Numbered from the stretch's first letter, positions 46,096 to 58,439 are shown. The stretch is DNA of 64,000 nt from Takakia lepidozioides (GCA_030704615.1 CM060734.1:34426042-34490041); one strand, 5' to 3'. Translations and numbers: made by a program. The notes: generated from the letters alone by a model not told the origin.

Positions 46096-46904
46096 GTGAT
46101 AATAGTACATGATCATTTGAGCTCATCATTCGAAAATGTTGTCTTCACATTTAATATTTGATGAACCTCCTAATCATAGTGAGCTAAAAGGGCATGCTTA
46201 TCAACTAACCAATTGATTTTTATCAATCCAATGACCATGTTTGGAGAAAACTCTGGCGCTAATGAGCCTATTTGAGCTCTCTCTCCCTCCTTGGGGAAAC
46301 TTTCACCTTCTTCCTGCTCTTCACTTGCTCCCTCAAAGACAAGTTACAATGAGATGTGCTTTGCTGCTAACTAAGTGATGGAGTATGATTTAGAACTCCC
46401 ACAAACAAGTATTTCTTTGGAAGAGGTCTGTAATATTTAAACAAGTGGAATATAATAAAGTTCCACAAGAAAATTGACCGCATCTCGCCGCATCATCTCT
46501 TGTAAAACTACGCCAGACACCCAATGTTGTAAGTTTTCTATAATATGATGGTAAGTGCATTTCCAAAAGCATCATGTAACAAATATCTTAAGCATAACAA
46601 TATTTCAGAAATCTTATAGGTGACTTGATGATTGTAGCATATCCCTCATCAATTGTGACAATGGGGTTGGATCAACTCATGGAGAGTTTGACCAGACATT
46701 CCCTTCCAAAGCCTTTCAACAACAATATTGTGTGAGGACTTCTCAGAGCAGTTATCACGTATCGAAGACATCAATTGGGTTATGCACATTTCCATAGTAC
46801 TAGATCAATAGGATGAGGTTCTCCTCTCATAACTGCTAGTTTTACGAGCTGCTTTGTGATTGTTTATCTTTTTTCTCTTCTAGAACATAAGAGAAACGTC
46901 ACTC
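46096..46904. other. Decayed transposon-like sequence before the palindrome array
   Basis: A/T-rich, no clear gene. A stretch near 46655-46740 (CDNG ... EFDQTF in one frame) faintly recalls an integrase, but I could not confirm it. Confidence 0.35.
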
Positions 46905-47950
46905 ACCGCCTAATTGGCATTCGCTTCAGTTTCTTAAAAAGCGAATAAGAGCGACCGCCGTATGGCGGTCGCTTCAGTTTCTTTATTTTATTTTATTTTT
47001 TAAATTTTAAATTTAAATAATAACAATTAAATTTATTTTATTTTAAAAAAATAACTTAAAGGAGCGACCGCCGTAATGGCGGTCGCTTCAGTTTTTTAAA
47101 AAACGAAAAAGAGCGACTACCATAGGGCGGTCGCTTCATTTCTTCTTTAAAAAAACTTTATTTTTTAAAATATTAAGAATTTTTTTTTTAAAAACTTATA
47201 GGAGTGACCGCCGTATTGGTGGTCGCTTCAGTTTTTTAAAAAGCGAAAAAGAGCGACCCCCATATGGCAGTCACTTCATTTTTTTTTTTAAATAAATGAA
47301 AATGAACGACCACAGTTGTGGCGGTCGCTTCATTTTTTTAATAATAATAAAAAAGAGCGACCACCGTATTGGCGGTTGCTTCATATCTTTTTAAGGAAAA
47401 AGAACAACTGCTGTAGTTGCACTCGCTTCATTTAAGTTGAAGTTTTTAAAAAAAGAGCCACTGCCGCTAAATGGCGGCCGCTAAATTTTAAAAAACAAAA
47501 CGAGCGACCGCCATTTGGTGGTCGCTGCATTTTTTTTTTAAAAAAATTAAAGAAGTTACCGCCGTTTGGCGATCGCTTTAATTTTAGAATCAAAATAAAA
47601 ATTTGCGACGGCTGGCGAATGGCTGTCGCTGTATTTTTTTTTAATATTTTTTAAACTACGAACGACTGCCAATCTGGGCGCTCGCTTAATTTTAAAAATA
47701 ATAATTTTCAAGCGACCGCCAATATATGCCGTCGTTTAATTTAAAATATAATAAATTTCATGCGACCGCCAATATGGGCGGTCGCTTCATTTAAAACTTC
47801 ATAAATTGCCGATAATCGCCAATATAGGCATTCACTTAATTTAACAAAATATTAAATTACAAGCGACCGCCAATATGGGTGGTCGCTTGACTTAAAAAAT
47901 AATAACTTTTAAGCGGCCGCTAATATGGGCGGACGTATTTTTTTAATTAA
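46905..47950. repeat. Array of about 18 palindromes, core GCGACCGCC-N-GGCGGTCGC
   Basis: Direct repetition, every 45-110 bp (mostly about 50), of a near-perfect palindrome GCGACCGCC ... GGCGGTCGC with a centre of 3-6 bases, followed by TTCA(T/G)TTT and an A/T-rich spacer. Clear units start near 46951, 47063, 47112, 47203, 47253, 47302, 47356, 47456, 47503, 47605, 47659, 47711, 47762, 47863 and 47912, with weaker ones between. Left units have centres like GTAT; right units have AATAT(G). The spacers are A/T homopolymer-like. This resembles the subterminal repeats of some CACTA or Mutator elements, but no element ends were found. A further hairpin, AGCCACG ... CGTGGCT, follows at 47971-47996. 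Confidence 0.9.
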
Positions 47951-48591
47951 TAAATAAATTTTAATAATTAGCCACGTCTGTTCTACACCGTGGCTGTCAT
48001 GTCATTACAAAGGATAGAAGTAAATCGTAAAAGTCAAATATATAAAAACAATTACATGGATAAACGTCCGGATTCGACGTGACGTCTGACGTGTCTGGGC
48101 CACGTCACGTCAGGAATGATAACTAGGACCCACGCCAACTCAAAGGCTGCTTCCCAAGTGACTTTTCCACCCAAGGCTTTAACACCCTCTTCCCAACCTT
48201 CTCCAATCAATGTGCACTTCCTCTCCCTCTCCCTGCTTCATTTACCAAGTAGGATAGCATACCCTCAAGGACACTGCCATCTGATGGCTCACTCCTACAG
48301 AGATATCCTGGATTTCTTACCCTGTACTCAGCTGACTTCTTCCCTACTGGAGTATCCATTCTATCGGTTACCATTTCTACGATGTCTACAGAACAGTTCA
48401 TATCCTCCCCAGAGAACCCCAGTCTGAGCAAACCAACAGCAGTTTTCGTACTCATTCAAAAAAAGACCCGAAAACCCCAGACAACTTCGTCTTGGTTAAC
48501 TCTTTGCGACCAAGAGAGCGTAGGGTTAAATTCATTTACCAAGTAACTAGGCCATCAAATGAGACTGTCAGTCTGAGCCTACTACTAATCA

Positions 48592-50980
48592 ATGATCTTT
48601 GACCTCCACTCATGGAACATCAGAGGGCTGGGTTCTGACCCAGCTTCTCTAAAGAGACTGAAAATCAAAACTTGGCTGGCCCCCTTCCTGGCAAATCACT
48701 CCATTATTTTCCTTTAAGAACACAAATTAGACCAAGGAAAAATCGACAACTTGTCAGATTATCTATGGCCATTGGCTAATTCTTTCTGGAAACCGACCTC
48801 CTCTGGCACCAAAGGAGGAACTGCAATTTTACTTTCTCCCTCCATCCACCCCTTCATCACATCAACTGGACCAGCATAGTTGGGTAAAGTTAATGCACAG
48901 AATTGCATTCTTCCGGGTAGCCAGATAGCCTCTGGTGAATATCTATGCGCCAAACACCTCTGCAGAAAGGTCGGAGTTTTGGAGTCTTCTAGATACCAAA
49001 ATGCGAGAGCAACCTACTATAGATCGTTGGATAGTTTCTGGGGACTTCAACATGGTAGAAATGCAAGAAGATAGGAGAGGTGTTGGGTCATTTACCTCGA
49101 ACCCAGAAGAAATAGACCAATGGTTCAACTGTACTCAAAGCCACAACCTGACAGAGGCAATACCCATCTCTGGCCAGACCTCAAATGTCAAATTTACCTA
49201 GTCCAACAGCAGATCTCTTGTAGACCTTAGCATGACTCGTCTTGATAGGGCTTATCTCTCACTCAACCTAGTGCAATATGCCAAAAGAGCCCCTCAAGAA
49301 CCCATCCCCTTAAGCTTTGACCATGCCCCAATCACCCTTTCCATAGTACTACCTGACTCTTACAAACGGGGCAGAGGCCTCTACAAACTCAATAACCTCC
49401 TCCTTAAGTTACCAAGCTTTAAACAGGGTCTCCTGCAAGCTTGGACTCAAGCTGGAAACGTTCACCTCGACCCAACACAGCTGTTCTTAGCCAAATTGAA
49501 GGCTGTCAACATTGAAAGCCAAAGGATGAGCTAGGAGCTAGCAAAAAATTAGAAAGAAGAAGGTAGTGGCATTAAACAAATTCCTCAAAATTTGCAGTAA
49601 AAAATAGAATCCACCTGTTGTGATGAAGACAGGCTACCGTACCTATGTTCTAGCCAGGAACAATTTGGATATCCACCATAAGATTCAAGAGAGAAAATGG
49701 AAATTGCAGGCAGGTGTCAACTGGTCTACAAAAGGAGAAAAAATGAATAAACTTCTTTGATAAGACAAGGTTGCGGCGCGCCTCCCAGACAATTACGGAA
49801 CTTATAGAACAACCCTCTGACCTTTTAGCCTCAACACCGAGAGCTATGGCCGAATTTACTGGCAGACACTTTCATAATCTTTTTCACAGTGCCATCAACA
49901 CCCGAGGAGCAAACATCATGTTTGACTCACACTCCTACCCTGCTGGCCCAACAATATGCATCTCAGTTAGAAGGAGACTTCTCAAGCATTGAGCTGGGAG
50001 AGGCCTTGTCCAAATTGCAGAACAACAAATCACTTTGAATGGATGGAATATCGGTGGAGTTCTACAAAGCCTTATGGCCTGACATATCTGGGGATTCACT
50101 GCAATGGCCAATCACTTATTTCACCAGGGACACATGCCCCCCTGCATGTCTCAAGGAGTAATTACCTTGTTATACAAAAAAATGATAGGACGAATATATC
50201 CAATTACCGTCCAATTACTCTTCTGAATGTCGCTTACCAAGGGCAAAGAGGTGCATGGGGATATCATCAAAACTGGAATTGTACCAAATGTCATTATGAA
50301 CACTGCCCTGGAAGCTCTGGAAAAGGGCAAAGAGATCCATGGCGACATCTTCAGAGCTGGAATTGTACCGAATGTCATTCTGAACAATACCCTGGTGGAC
50401 ATGTATGCAAAATGTGGGTGTATCGAGGATGCAAAGGGAGTCCCCATGGGTCATGACACAAGGTCGAGGACAATTGGTGAGGGCACCTTCTTCTTCAACC
50501 TATTTTCAGCCTGTTTTGCCCTCTCATCAGACTCGTCCCTGAATTTGCATCATGTTGAATTCTGTAATTTAGCTTGTTGGGTGGATCTGCATGGGATAGC
50601 CGAAGGAGCAGGGATAGAGTGTGGGTCTAGATTCATTCAAGAGGGCCAAATTTCAAGCTCCAGATTACGTATGACTCCCTGTGGATCGTAAATATATACT
50701 TGACAACCTCCTGCTGGCTCAGGAAATTCCAGATTACGCCTCTAGGACAAATCAAGCCATAGCTCTCCTCCTGCTGGATTTCGAAAAGGCTTTCGATCGT
50801 GTGGAATGGTCATACCTGTTTGCAGCCTTGGCAAAACTGGGCTTCCCCCAATCCTTCTGCAAATGGGTTGTCATTTTACTCACCTCCTCATCCAGAAGGG
50901 TCTTAGTGAATGGTCACTTATCAGCCTCATTTCCCCTTCAGCGGTCTGTAAGGCAAGGTTGCCCACCAAATAAAACATAG
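48592..50980 (+). pseudogene. Decayed LINE (endonuclease and reverse transcriptase), split by an insertion
   Basis: Starts with an AP-endonuclease domain (LHSWNIRGLGSD, then VSGDFNMVEMQEDRRG, RLDRAYLS and SFDHAPITLS), with stops and frameshifts. Continues to the reverse transcriptase (MDGISVEFYKALWPDI, NYRPITLLNVAY ending near 50237). It resumes at 50681 with DRKYILDNLLLAQEI and LLLDFEKAFDRVEWSYLF and is cut after VRQGCPP near 50980, before the YxDD motif. No poly-A end is visible. A PPR-coding segment separates the two RT parts. Confidence 0.85.
50228..50440 (+). pseudogene. PPR-gene fragment inserted in the LINE reverse transcriptase
   Basis: Two adjacent PLS-type PPR segments: KGKEVHGDIIKTGIVPNV and KGKEIHGDIFRAGIVPNV, then NTLVDMYAKCGCIEDAKG. 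They are very similar to each other at the DNA level. The segment has no start, organelle targeting peptide or E/DYW tail. The 240 bp after it (50441-50680) is not identified. Confidence 0.8.
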
Positions 50981-53796
50981 GGCGAAACTCAAAATCGTGT
51001 GAAAAAACACGTAGAACGCCTTTGATCCCCTGTCTTCAGCCTCTGCATCCGCGGGCCCCACACCATGTGAAGGAAGTGAGGCGCCCTTATGTCCCGATTG
51101 CGGAGGAGGAAGGAGGAGGTGGCACGGGGCACCTGGCACGGGGCCCACGTTGCTCAGGCGGGTGACCCGTCCCCACTTTTTTTGCTGCTCGTGCCCTTTT
51201 CTCTTGACTTTACGGATTGGCGCTTACTGCCACCATCATGACATGTGGGGATGGATTACAGGGGGAACAGGGCCCACTTAACGGATAACTTTAATGATAC
51301 CTTGAAATTTCACTGGTGAAACCCGATACCTTGATTTATTTCGCTGGCGAAACCCGTTGTTTGCCTCATTATATTAAATTGTTCAATTATTGTTTGATAT
51401 TTGTGTGTTTTGGATGGTGTTGATACGGTTATTGTGACTTTGTTTTCCCCTAATGTGTTATTCTTTGGTAGGATAGCAAAGCTGTAAATATGTGGAACTT
51501 GGAGGTTGTAGATATACATTATGGCTGCCTATGTCGCATTAGAATTTAGGGTTTAGGGACAGAATTAGGCACAAAAATAGGCATAGAAATCCTATAAATG
51601 CACCGTGTCTCTATATCCGCCAGTGGTTTTACTCCGTTTTGAAAGCATATAACTCATGTTACCGCGGTTGAAAAACATAAAACCCCCATGACCGTGGGTT
51701 GTGCTCACGCCGTTGTGCTCACAATCTACCAACCCCCACACCTGCTAACTTAGTCAATCATCATATCATAGTTCACTCAAAGCCGGCGTCATCATCAGGT
51801 CTTCCTTATACTTTACTGCTTCAGCCCATCGCTCAAGCTTCTTCATCTAGTTCAGCCTCCATCTCTTCTCTTAGTTTACTCTAACTCCAGATCTCCCTCA
51901 ACATCCTCTTTCATTCTACTCTTTGCTACTAACAAGTAACCATCATACTCAACCTTTCCTGCCCATCTTAACCCTTAAGTTCCCAAGCCATTTTTTTTAT
52001 TTTTTACCAATTTTGGGTACCCAGCTGCAGTAAATTGCCCCTAGAAACCTACCAAAAATCATCCAGAGATTCCAGCCTTATAGCAATGGGCCCAATTCAT
52101 TTATGCATGACATACCAAAAAATGAGCCAAGTCCACCGTGGAAATTGTGAGATTATAGCGTTGGCCCGGACCTCAAATATCAGGTCCCAAAGAAAAAGTC
52201 AGAAAGAAATTGGTTTGACCAAATCAAAACCTAGCTTTCTCCAATTTTGCTTGCCCCAAGGCCCACCATTTCCAAATCAATAGTGGAGTGGCTATGACCC
52301 CACTAAATTGCAGGTCTAGCTGATTTTTTCACCTATGGTTGCTATGCATGCAATTACATGGGGGTTGAAATCTCAAAATTGACAACAGAAAATGTGCCTC
52401 CAAATGAAGTACTTTGTTTTCTACAAAAATTTTAAAAGCCAGCGGTGGATGTGTGTATGTAATGCTCACACACCACAAGGCGAAGTGTTTTTTCCAAAAT
52501 TGCTAATTTTTTGCCAAAAATGGCCTTTGGAGTGCAATCTATTTTGGGCTTGTTTACCTGCCACGTCAGCGGTCAACAGCCCTTTTCAGGCCCCAAAACG
52601 TAAATGAGAGATCTAAGATATTTTTTGTAAGTCGCAGCTTTTGTTTTCTTTTAATTTTGTTTTTTTTATCATACGCGAGACAAATCCCTTGTCATTAAAG
52701 CTTCAGGAGTGGGCCCCATCAGATTAGATCTGCAAAAATTAGGTGGAACTGCAAATTCAAAGTGACCCAATTCAGGTCGCTTGGGAACTTAAGGGTTAAG
52801 TCCATAGCTTCACTAATAAAATATGGGCGCCATGCATTTGGTTACGTGATTAAATGCATACGAGTACCCTCTTTAGTAGTATTAATCAGATTATGGCTTC
52901 AATACAAGCCTCTAAAATATTAAAGTTAGATGTTTGGAAGTTCTGGCGCTTCATCCTTCACAACTTACATCCAGACCAATGGTGCGATCCGTTTTACTTC
53001 ATCGCTCAAGATCGTGCCACATGGCAGGCACCTCCTTGCCACTTCTTCCCACATTGCCACCTTCATGCATCCTGAGCTGTCCACATTTCAGTCATAACCA
53101 GGGAGAAACTGAGCAATAATAATATATGACTGACGCCTCATGAAAGGCACTGACCGCCGGGACTCAGTCTGATTATTATGATGAATAAATGGTAAAATAA
53201 AAACAACGATATGGAAGTAAGGAGATAGTACGAGTAGCCGTTGGCGCGCGTGGCAGCACTAATCACGGATTAACTGCGCGCATTAAGTGAGGCTTACCGG
53301 CCCCGTCCCGTCGTTAGGCTAACGACGCCGCTAATCGCTATTTCGAACCGCAGGACGAGGCTGTGTGGCTTGTCGTGGCTTGTCGTTGAGTCGCGCTCGT
53401 CTGTGCGCTCGTTGCATTTGTCTGGCCTCCTGCACGCAGCTCCGGATCTGCGGGAATGCATGTAGAGAGCCTATTTTTGTTCTGCGGGTCTTCACAGTGC
53501 ACGATTTCATCCCAGGATTCCACCTGAGACCAGCAGAGGTTGCCTGGGTGCTTTGTACCAGCTCTTTTCTTGGGGCGGAATGGCGAGACAGAAGTCTTCA
53601 TGGCTTGCATGCACCTGGTGTGGAGGGTTGGGCACAGGGATTTGCTGAACTATCCGTCTGATTTGACATAGTTTGTGTTAATGTCTCTTCATGTGTGAGG
53701 AAGCTCTAGTTCTCGTCGTTTGTCACTTGGCATCCAAACGCTTCACACGGGTGAATTGATCCAGGACTTGTTCCTGTCTCTTCATCTCTTTATACG
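50981..53796. other. Intergenic DNA with a TIR element
   Basis: A two-unit repeat of TTTC(A/G)CTGG(T/C)GAAACCCG at 51307-51356, then the 824-bp TIR element (51972-52795). 53200-53796 is the probable promoter and leader of the U11/U12-25K gene. No other gene is recognised. Confidence 0.45.
51972..52795. mobile_element. Non-autonomous TIR element flanked by TTAA
   Basis: The 17-bp perfect terminal inverted repeats CCCTTAAGTTCCCAAGC (51972-51988) and its reverse complement (52779-52795) are each flanked by TTAA (51968-51971 and 52796-52799). The 824-bp interior has no transposase. TTAA targets with CCC termini are typical of piggyBac-type elements. A TA duplication with ACCC ends (Tc1/mariner-like) fits equally well. 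Confidence 0.7.
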
Positions 53797-55478
53797 ATGC
53801 TGGGTTTAAAAAGAGGGGATTTAGGGGGATACTTTAGGAGGAATCAATTTGAGCCTCTGCTTTCGACGCTCCTGGACGATCCGGTGCTCTCTGATGTTCC
53901 AAAGAATGCATCGGTGGCTGATATTGATACTCTCATTGGAGTGGAGAAAGGCAGCGCAATGAAGCTCTCCATTCTCAAGCTGGACGGGACTTCCTTTGGT
54001 ATTCCTCTCTCTGGCCAGATGGACTACTTTCGCACTGCTGGAGTAGTGATCATGCGTTGGAGTATGATCCATGTGGATTTGAGTGTATGGATATGTATTC
54101 ATCTCATGTGAGCGGTCGAAGGCCTAACCAGGGAGAGGGACAGTACTACAATAGTGATAGCCCTAGGTTTCCTTGGGAGCTCGTAGATTGTTGCAATAAG
54201 CCCGAAAACCTACACCTCTAGCAGACTTCTTCACCTTTTACACACACGAATTTATTTAGGTTTTGAGGGTGTCTGCAATAAGAATGGATTTAAGAAAAAT
54301 ACAGCGATCCTTGGCATGTCGTCACTTTCTCTTACTGTTGTTCCGTGCGGTTCACAATTTGTTTTTTGGGGGCCGGGGTGGGTGGGGGCGCAGAGGTTGC
54401 AGTTTTGAACACAGCAAGAGTTCGGGATTTGAAAGCAGCGGTAATGAAAGTGATCAACGAGTCAGAGCAATCGCACATGGGCCATCGCAATATTTCCTGG
54501 TAGAGCTCCCATACTCTCTTTCTTCCGTTTGTTACTCTTCTGTCTCTATCTCCCTGTCTGTGCTGCACCCTCAAGCGCCGCATCCTAGCCAGCTTCTTTT
54601 CTCCCTCCTCTCCGTGTGTGCATTATTTTGAAATGCAATTGGTAGTGAAGTCCAAATTTAGCACATTATCGTTGACGTCACTTCACCGCACACCATGGTT
54701 GGTACTGTTTCCATGTGGGAATTTGTTTGCAATGCTGGTCTTAAATGGCAAGAGATCACAACATATCAGTGTGTCTGTCATCCTCTCACTGCTGCGTGCT
54801 TCGTTGCAGGAAACATGTGTGGGGTAATTTCTGTTTATGTTATGGAAATGCAAAGCTGATAGATGACAGTGCTGTATTACAAGACTTCGGGGTCAAGAAC
54901 AATGAGCAGGTACCTCTTATCACCCATTTTTGGTGTTTCTGTGTGTGTGAAAAGAACGGCTGGGTAAAATCATAAGGCTAATTTTCCTGTCCATTCCAGT
55001 TCAGGGAAGGAAAAGAGAGATTTTGTTGGTGTATAGTGACTGGTACACCTGCCAGGAAGGAGGGTGGGAAAGATAAGAAGAGGAATGGATATACTTTTGT
55101 CACCTATAAGCAAAACTGACTCTGCTGATAGTATGAGTAGGTTGTTGACTGAATCATGGTAGATGTTCATTACCAATAATGTGGTTTGTTGTTGTGAAAA
55201 ACAGAGATTTTGTTGGTGTATGGTGACTGATACACCTGCTAGGAAGGAAGGTGGGAAGGATAAGGAGAGGAATGGATATTCTTTTGTCACCTATATGCAA
55301 AACTGACTCTGTGGATAGTTTGAGTAGGTCGGGGTTGGCTGAATGATGGTAGAGGTTTCATTACGAATAATGTGGTCTTTGGCAGCTGCGATTTGAGCAC
55401 CATGTAGGGTCAAGAGAAGCTGGGCGTCACTCGCATGCCAAGAAACGACGTTTCTTCCACGGCTTACAGAAACATTAG
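53797..55478 (+). CDS. SNRNP25: U11/U12 small nuclear ribonucleoprotein 25 kDa protein
   Basis: Exons 53797-53998, 54394-54499, 54810-54909 and 55386-55478 encode 166 residues, the usual size of the plant protein. Seen: LLSTLLDDPVLSDVPKN near the N-terminus, ADIDTLIGVEKGSAMKLSIL and KLDGTSFEVAVLNTARV entering the ubiquitin-like fold, GHRNISWKHVWGNFCLCY, LIDDSAVLQDFGVKNNEQ, and the basic tail HAKKRRFFHGLQKH. The protein is part of the U11/U12 di-snRNP that recognises U12-type introns. Joining exon 1 (TTTG) to exon 2 (AGGTTGCAG) restores the conserved SFEVAVLN segment, which is why I prefer that acceptor to the GCAG eight bases later. None of its own introns is U12-type. Intron 3 carries a tandem duplication. 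Confidence 0.92.
55016..55385. repeat. Tandem duplication filling intron 3 of the U11/U12-25K gene
   Basis: Two units of about 185 bp (55016-55202 and 55203-55385). Each begins AGAGATTTTGTTGGTGTAT and ends near AATAATGTGGT(C/T)T. The second ends exactly at the splice acceptor TTTGGCAG. Differences are scattered, so the duplication is not brand new. Confidence 0.85.
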
Positions 55479-57215
55479 ATAGGGAAAGGTACTCATTGGC
55501 ATGAACTTGATCACAAAAGTCGAGTGATTTTAGCACACTGTAATAGTACCGAAAAGGACCACAAGATCCAGTCAACTATAGGGCTTTTTCACTCGGTACA
55601 TCTCATGAGTCTCATGTTCCCTTTAGAGGCTCTCTCTCTTGTCCTCAGTCAGTGGATGTGAGAAGTTTTTTTTGTGGACGAGAAATGAGGTACTCATGAG
55701 AGTTGCTTTCCAATATCCTTTGTGGACAGAGAACCCGACCCATGGATGGCCATGGTTTTTTGTGTTGATAGGAGCTTCACAATGTGAGCAGAGTTGTAGG
55801 GTAAAGTTGGTCATAAAAGATGTATGACTTCTGAAGTAAAAAAGTCCCAAACCGTGCGGGTGTCCCTCTCATGAGAACTGTACTGAAGCAGCCTGTGAGC
55901 TATTGCTGTAAGGCATGAAGATGTTTGAAGTACTTATTGTAGGCCATGCCATCTCTGAGAAGGTAGATTCCGTAGTCAGCTGGATTATTGAACATCGAAC
56001 AGAATAGTAGTAAGGTTGATTTTTCGGTGCTGTGAAATGGACTGAACTAATTGACAAAATAATATGAAACTTACGATCACTATGTACACCTGTGGAGTCG
56101 ATGAGGAGCAGAATCGATCAGAATATGAACTTGATTTGCCAAAGTACACTTTTTGGAACTTGCAAGTTGGCATTTGTCTAAGTAACATTCCAATTTCACA
56201 TGCAAACTGTTGCAATCAGACACCAAACACCCAAGATCAATGAACTAGCCTGAGTTTATTTTGGTCATTGACAAACAGCTTATAGAATGACAGAAGGGGT
56301 GAGGTTAGAAAGGACCTTTCTCAATTTTAGTTGAGACACGAGGAAGGGTAGTGGCAAGACAGCTCTAGAAGCTGCCAGGGGGAAAAACTAACGATATCAT
56401 AAGCATGAAGTGTACTACATTTTGAAGAGAGACTTGACCCATATGGATTAAAGTTGAAATGCTCTCTCCTTGTTTCAATTTGAAGTAGGCAGTGAACTAA
56501 CCAAGATGTTTCATGTATGCACTCATGGAGATGTCTTGTAGTGTTTGTGGCACAATGCGATGCATAATTCATTGTTAGTACGATCCAGGAGTATCATAAC
56601 ATTTAAAAGGACTTGCCAGAAACATTTACTTCTGTGGAAGAAGAGCCTAGAAACATGAAACAAAATTTCGAGCTTTGCGGAGAGGAACCCAGATGGATTA
56701 AACCTTGCAGCTCCGGGGGATCCGCTTTTTGAGGGTGAGGTCAGTTTGCTGTACCCACCACTCCCTGCTGGGAAAAAATGTCGACCCAAGCTACTCAAGA
56801 GCGCAAGGGCCTTTGTTACACTGCTAACTCGGCTGCTAAATATTTCAGTAGCAATAACAAAGCTTCTAGACCCCAGCCTTGGAGAGAGCTTCACTATGTT
56901 ACAAAACTAGGCCGGGCCTGCCACCGCACTCGTCTTTCATTTTTGCCACCAGCTTTGTTGCTGTTCATACCTACCTTCACCTCGACACACACAACTCCTC
57001 ATGTGCTCTTCCGTGGTTGCCACGACATTGGCTGATACATGCCAACATGAAAGCAAACCAAATCATTACTTGATTTTCACCCAAGCTAAGCTTATCCCCT
57101 TACTGTTTCTCCCATCAGGTCTTACCATGAAGGGGGAGAGACCTTTATTTCCCCAGACTACAAGAATTACAAACAAAATCAACCAGCATAAAACCATTTT
57201 GATGGAGGCTGCATC
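55479..57215. other. Intergenic region between the convergent U11/U12-25K and COL genes
   Basis: The two genes converge here, so both 3' UTRs must lie at the ends of this stretch. I see no further exon with recognisable homology. Confidence 0.45.
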
Positions 57216-58408
57216 TCATGAGGTGGGTGTCCTCTTTACAAAGCGACCCTGCAGATCACAGAGGAACAAAATATGTCAGCACCTATGAGACAATGCAAGA
57301 AGAGGAAAAACCCTGTACAAAACAAAAGCCTGAAAGCAATACGGACCACTTGTTTGAGATTTGGCCAGGCCACCTTTCCATTTGATAAGGAGAATGCATC
57401 ACTGACCTTCATCCGAGGACGCCGCTCGGCATTAAGCTTGCGGACCTCATACCGAATCTTCTTAGAAAAAAGACGAGTGCGCCGTTTTTCCCTATACCTC
57501 AGCACGCGGGCCTCCCTTCCTCCTCCACCAGTGTAGCCATCGTCCATACCTGGCACTCGCCCACCTTCATCACCCCCTTGACCCCCACTGCCCAAGTCTG
57601 GAACCAGGCCTACATCCATACTTCCCTGCACAATAAAACTGTCACATTTAAGAAAGGCATACCTTAAAAATTAATCTTCTGTTAGTGCTCATAATCTTTA
57701 GAGTATCCTATTTGGGTATTTCGAGTTTGCCTGGCTCATAGAGCAGTACCTACCTTCAACATTTGAATGAAATTGCTCTCATGTGATAAGACAAGTGGCC
57801 TTCATGTCCAAGGACAGTTTTCAGAAATAGTGTCAAAGACTCCCACAAACATATGTAAAAACAGTGTCTTGAGTACCTGGCATAACAACCTTCATATATG
57901 AGACATAAGGTTGGTTCGATCATGCATGGGGCTGAACAGTCTGGGCTAGAAAATGTTCAACCTTGGTAGGTCAGGCAATCTAGCGCTCTTGGAAGGAACC
58001 TCAAACAAACAGTAAGATCATTCGACCAGACGAACAAGTTGTCCACTCAGTTAGTGCTGATGTATGGACTGGCGAGACGTGAAAGTGGCAATTTAGGTCG
58101 TCAAATGTGCCACACTTTAGCTTACTTATACATTCTTTTGCATAATGATCATGAATAAATGTTGAATGTTGACTCGTCTGTATCTACATTCACTAAGACA
58201 GGGTTTCTTTCCTACCTGAAGAATGGGTGAGGCGTGCCTGAGAGAGGGACTATGTACATAGCTCTCGCGGATTTCACTAAAACAGATAGAAAGACCAGGT
58301 AAGGCTTTTCTACAACCCAACTTCTTCCCCTCTCACAGTAGCAGAAGCTCATTCTGCTTAAAAATGTGCATGCCCCCCAGATATATCCAGATATATATGC
58401 TTGCATGG

Positions 58409-58439
<31 letters not shown>

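Noticed and set aside
46655-46745. Second integrase-like segment
   Set aside because: Only a CDNG ... EFDQTF pattern in one frame, too weak to call a retroelement domain.
46905-47950. CRISPR-like regular repeats
   Set aside because: The units are palindromes with simple A/T spacers in plant nuclear DNA. There are no unique spacers and no cas genes.
53999-54111. Extension of U11/U12-25K exon 1 to the stop at 54111
   Set aside because: The residues after 53998 do not match the family, whereas splicing at 53998 to 54394 restores the conserved ubiquitin-like segment.
53797-55478. U12-type introns in the minor-spliceosome gene or its neighbours
   Set aside because: No intron assigned in the window begins with ATATCC or GTATCC. 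The first intron of U11/U12-25K begins GTATTCC, which is only superficially similar.
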